Source: Streptomyces sp. NRRL S-455 (GTDB lineage: Bacteria; Actinomycetota; Actinomycetes; Streptomycetales; Streptomycetaceae). From it: a stretch of DNA of 64,000 bases. Below, piece by piece: positions 62,059 to 64,000 of the stretch. Location of the stretch: contig NZ_JOCT01000031.1 of NCBI RefSeq assembly GCF_000717875.1, positions 20,854 to 84,853 on the forward strand, given 5' to 3'. Positions within the stretch are counted from its first letter, which is position 1; each line of letters opens with the position of its first letter. The position numbers and the translations under genes are program-made. The notes beneath the pieces are model-generated. The model was not told the origin of the DNA. It worked only from the letters and a program-made list of their open reading frames with translations, and did no database searches.

Positions 62059-64000
62059 TCAGCGCCTGAAGGTGACCGGCAGCTTCGCGGGCTTGGCCCC
62101 GGTGGGCGGGACCTGGAGGGATTTCAGTGCGAACTCCATGACCTGCTTGTAGACGGGGCCGCAGATCTGGCCGCCGAAGTAGCTGCCGCTGGTGGCGTTC
62201 TGGATGGCGCAGTAGACGGTGACGCGGGGCTTGTCGGCGGGCGCGAACCCGGCGAAGGACGAGGTGTAGCCGTGGTACTTGCCGGTGGCCGGATCCACGC
62301 GGTTCGCCGTGCCCGTCTTGCCCGCGACGCGGTAGCCGGGGATGCGCGCCTTGGTGCCGGTGCCCTCCTCGTCGTCCACGACGGACTCCAGCATCTGGGC
62401 GAGCGTCTTCGCGGTCTTCGCGCTGACGACCCGCTTCTTCTCGGGCGCGGGGGCCGGGGTGAAGCGGCCGTCGGGCCCCTTGGTGCCGCGGACGAGCGTG
62501 GGTGCGACCCGGACGCCGCCGTTGGCGATGGTCGAGTACACGGACGCCGCCTGCATGGCGTTGATGGAGACGCCCTGGCCGAAAGGGATCGTGTACTGCT
62601 GCGAGGTCGACCACTTGTCGGGCGGGGCCAGGATGCCCTTGGTCTCGCCGGGGAAGCCCAGGCCGGTCTCGCTGCCGAGGCCGAACTCACGCAGGTAGTG
62701 GTAGAGGACCTTGTTGGCCTGGGCCTGGGTCTTGCCGAGCTGGCCGGTGGCGAGGATGGTGCCGATGTTGCTGGACTTGGCGAGGACGCCGTTGAGGGTC
62801 AGGTACCAGGTCGGGTGGTCGATGTCGTCCTTGAAGAGCCGGTCGCCGCGGTGCAGCCGGTTGGGCACGACGACGTTGGTCATCGGGGTGGCGGCGTTCT
62901 CCTCCAGGACGGCCGCCATCGACATGACCTTGGCGGTGGAACCGGGTTCGAAGGCGTCCTGGACGGCGGCGTTGCCGAGGGCGGCCGGGTCGGCGTCGGA
63001 CAGGTCGTTCGGGTCGAAGCCGGGTGAGTTGGCCATGGCCAGGATCTCGCCGGTGCGGGTGTCCTGGACGATGACGTACCCGCGGTCGGCCGCGGACTCC
63101 TTCACCTGGTCGCTGATGGCCTTCTGGGCGGCCCACTGGATGTCGCGGTCGATGGTGAGCTCGACGTCGCTGCCGGGCACGGCGGGCGTCTCGGTGGAGC
63201 CCGCGGTGGGGACGAGGCGGCCGCCGGACTGGGCGTAGCGGATCTTGCCGTCCTTGCCGGCGAGCTGCTTGTCGAGCTGCAGTTCGATGCCGCCGCCGGG
63301 CTTGCCCTCGCCGTTGACCCAGCCCAGTATCCCGGCGGCGAGGTCGGCGTTGGGATACACGCGCTTGCTGGTGGCGACGGAGAAGACGCCCGAGAGGACG
63401 TTGGGCGTGGACTTGTCGGTCTCCGCCTTCTTGGCGAGCGCGGACTTCAGGTCCTTGATCTGCTTCCAGACCTGCGGGGTCTGGCGGGAGGCCAGTTTCA
63501 CGTACCGCAGGGCCTCGTTCTCCGGCCGCAGCTTCTTGACCAGCGTCTCCTGGTCCTGGCCGAGGATCGGTGCGAGCAGGGCGGCCGCCTGCTCGGGCCC
63601 GTCCCCGATCTTCAGCATGTCGGGGGCGAACATCGTGGGGTCGGCGGTGATGTCGTAGGCGTCCTCGCTGGTCGCCAGGGCCACGCCGGACCGGTCGGTG
63701 ATCTCGCCCCGGTCCGCGGCGAGCACCTGCCCGACGTACCGGTTCTGCTCGGCCTTCGCGGCGTACGTGCTCGCGTCGACGGCCTGTACCTGGAACAGCC
63801 GCACGACGAAGGCGACCAGCACCAGCGTCAGGGCGAGCCCGACCAGGCGCAGCCGGGGCCGGGGGCTGGCCAGGCGCAGCGGCCGGGGCGCACCCGGACG
63901 TCCCTGCGCAGGGCGTCGCGCGGGCCTGGCACCGGGCCCGGGCCGGCGGCGGGCGTCGGGGCGGGGCCCCCGCCGGGCGTCGGGGCGGGCGGGCCTGGCG
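62059..64000 (-). CDS. ftsI: Septal transpeptidase FtsI / PBP3, 5' end beyond the right edge
   Basis: FtsI cross-links septal peptidoglycan with FtsW. The frame is open to the window edge. Visible order: an Arg/Pro/Gly-rich cytosolic N-terminus (about 60 residues so far, with PDARRGPRPDARR-type repeats), one membrane helix (LRLVGLALTLVLVAFVVRLF), the PBP dimerisation domain and the transpeptidase domain with active-site SxxK (GSTAKVM), SSN and KTGT (VAGKTGTANRV). All three catalytic motifs are intact. The reading frame continues upstream, so the true start is outside. Confidence 0.96.
   Translation of the reverse strand, partial: ARPARPDARRGPRPDARRRPGPGARPARRPAQGRPGAPRPLRLASPRPRLRLVGLALTLVLVAFVVRLFQVQAVDASTYAAKAEQNRYVGQVLAADRGEITDRSGVALATSEDAYDITADPTMFAPDMLKIGDGPEQAAALLAPILGQDQETLVKKLRPENEALRYVKLASRQTPQVWKQIKDLKSALAKKAETDKSTPNVLSGVFSVATSKRVYPNADLAAGILGWVNGEGKPGGGIELQLDKQLAGKDGKIRYAQSGGRLVPTAGSTETPAVPGSDVELTIDRDIQWAAQKAISDQVKESAADRGYVIVQDTRTGEILAMANSPGFDPNDLSDADPAALGNAAVQDAFEPGSTAKVMSMAAVLEENAATPMTNVVVPNRLHRGDRLFKDDIDHPTWYLTLNGVLAKSSNIGTILATGQLGKTQAQANKVLYHYLREFGLGSETGLGFPGETKGILAPPDKWSTSQQYTIPFGQGVSINAMQAASVYSTIANGGVRVAPTLVRGTKGPDGRFTPAPAPEKKRVVSAKTAKTLAQMLESVVDDEEGTGTKARIPGYRVAGKTGTANRVDPATGKYHGYTSSFAGFAPADKPRVTVYCAIQNATSGSYFGGQICGPVYKQVMEFALKSLQVPPTGAKPAKLPVTFRR

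Overview
The window is chromosomal DNA of a Streptomyces species: very high G+C, strong third-position GC bias, GTG/TTG starts, and a gene order that, as I recall it, matches the S. coelicolor SCO2026-SCO2090 neighbourhood. It is core housekeeping DNA. I see no phage, insertion sequence, CRISPR array, tRNA or rRNA, and no dedicated novel system such as a defence island. The interest lies in small genes, operon architecture and regulatory sequences.

Layout. (1) 1-4.8 kb, minus strand: 5' part of gltB, a VIT/CCC1 metal transporter, lgt and a membrane-anchored DsbA-like protein. (2) 4.8-11.7 kb, minus strand: trpC-trpM-trpB-trpA, then three small membrane-protein genes, then hisI-trpE. (3) 11.9-18.2 kb: a TIGR03085 gene on plus, then the tightly overlapping operon hisD-hisC-hisB-orf54-hisH-priA-ridA-hisF on minus. 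PriA serves both histidine and tryptophan synthesis, which explains why no trpF is present. (4) 18.4-26.9 kb: poorly characterised genes (a beta-helix-like membrane protein with a TTA codon, a helical-repeat protein, LON-domain protein, YbaK deacylase, membrane protein, ABC exporter, NYN-domain protein, a 54-residue basic protein). (5) 27-43.6 kb: dnaE, a DUF2252 kinase-like protein, a second DsbA-like protein, Tat-exported PhoD, a dienelactone hydrolase, MscS, an SDR, a Na+/H+ antiporter, GNAT, rluD, lspA and a DksA-type zinc finger fused to a long histone-H1-like region. (6) 43.9-47.4 kb: ileS behind a T-box leader that appears to act on translation. (7) 47.6-64 kb, minus strand: the division and cell-wall cluster, in transcription order ftsI-murE-murF-mraY-murD-ftsW-murG-ftsQ-ftsZ-ylmD-ylmE-sepF-ylmG-divIVA. 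ftsA, murC and ddl are absent from it.

Regulation visible in sequence: a GlnR-box-like site before gltB, an iron-box-like site before the VIT gene, a palindrome before hisD, GACAC motifs and an AT-rich palindrome before ftsZ, several likely leaderless genes with a TANNNT -10 element placed 6-8 nt before the start codon, and strong hairpin terminators at most operon ends. Family assignments rest on motifs read by eye; no database search was run.
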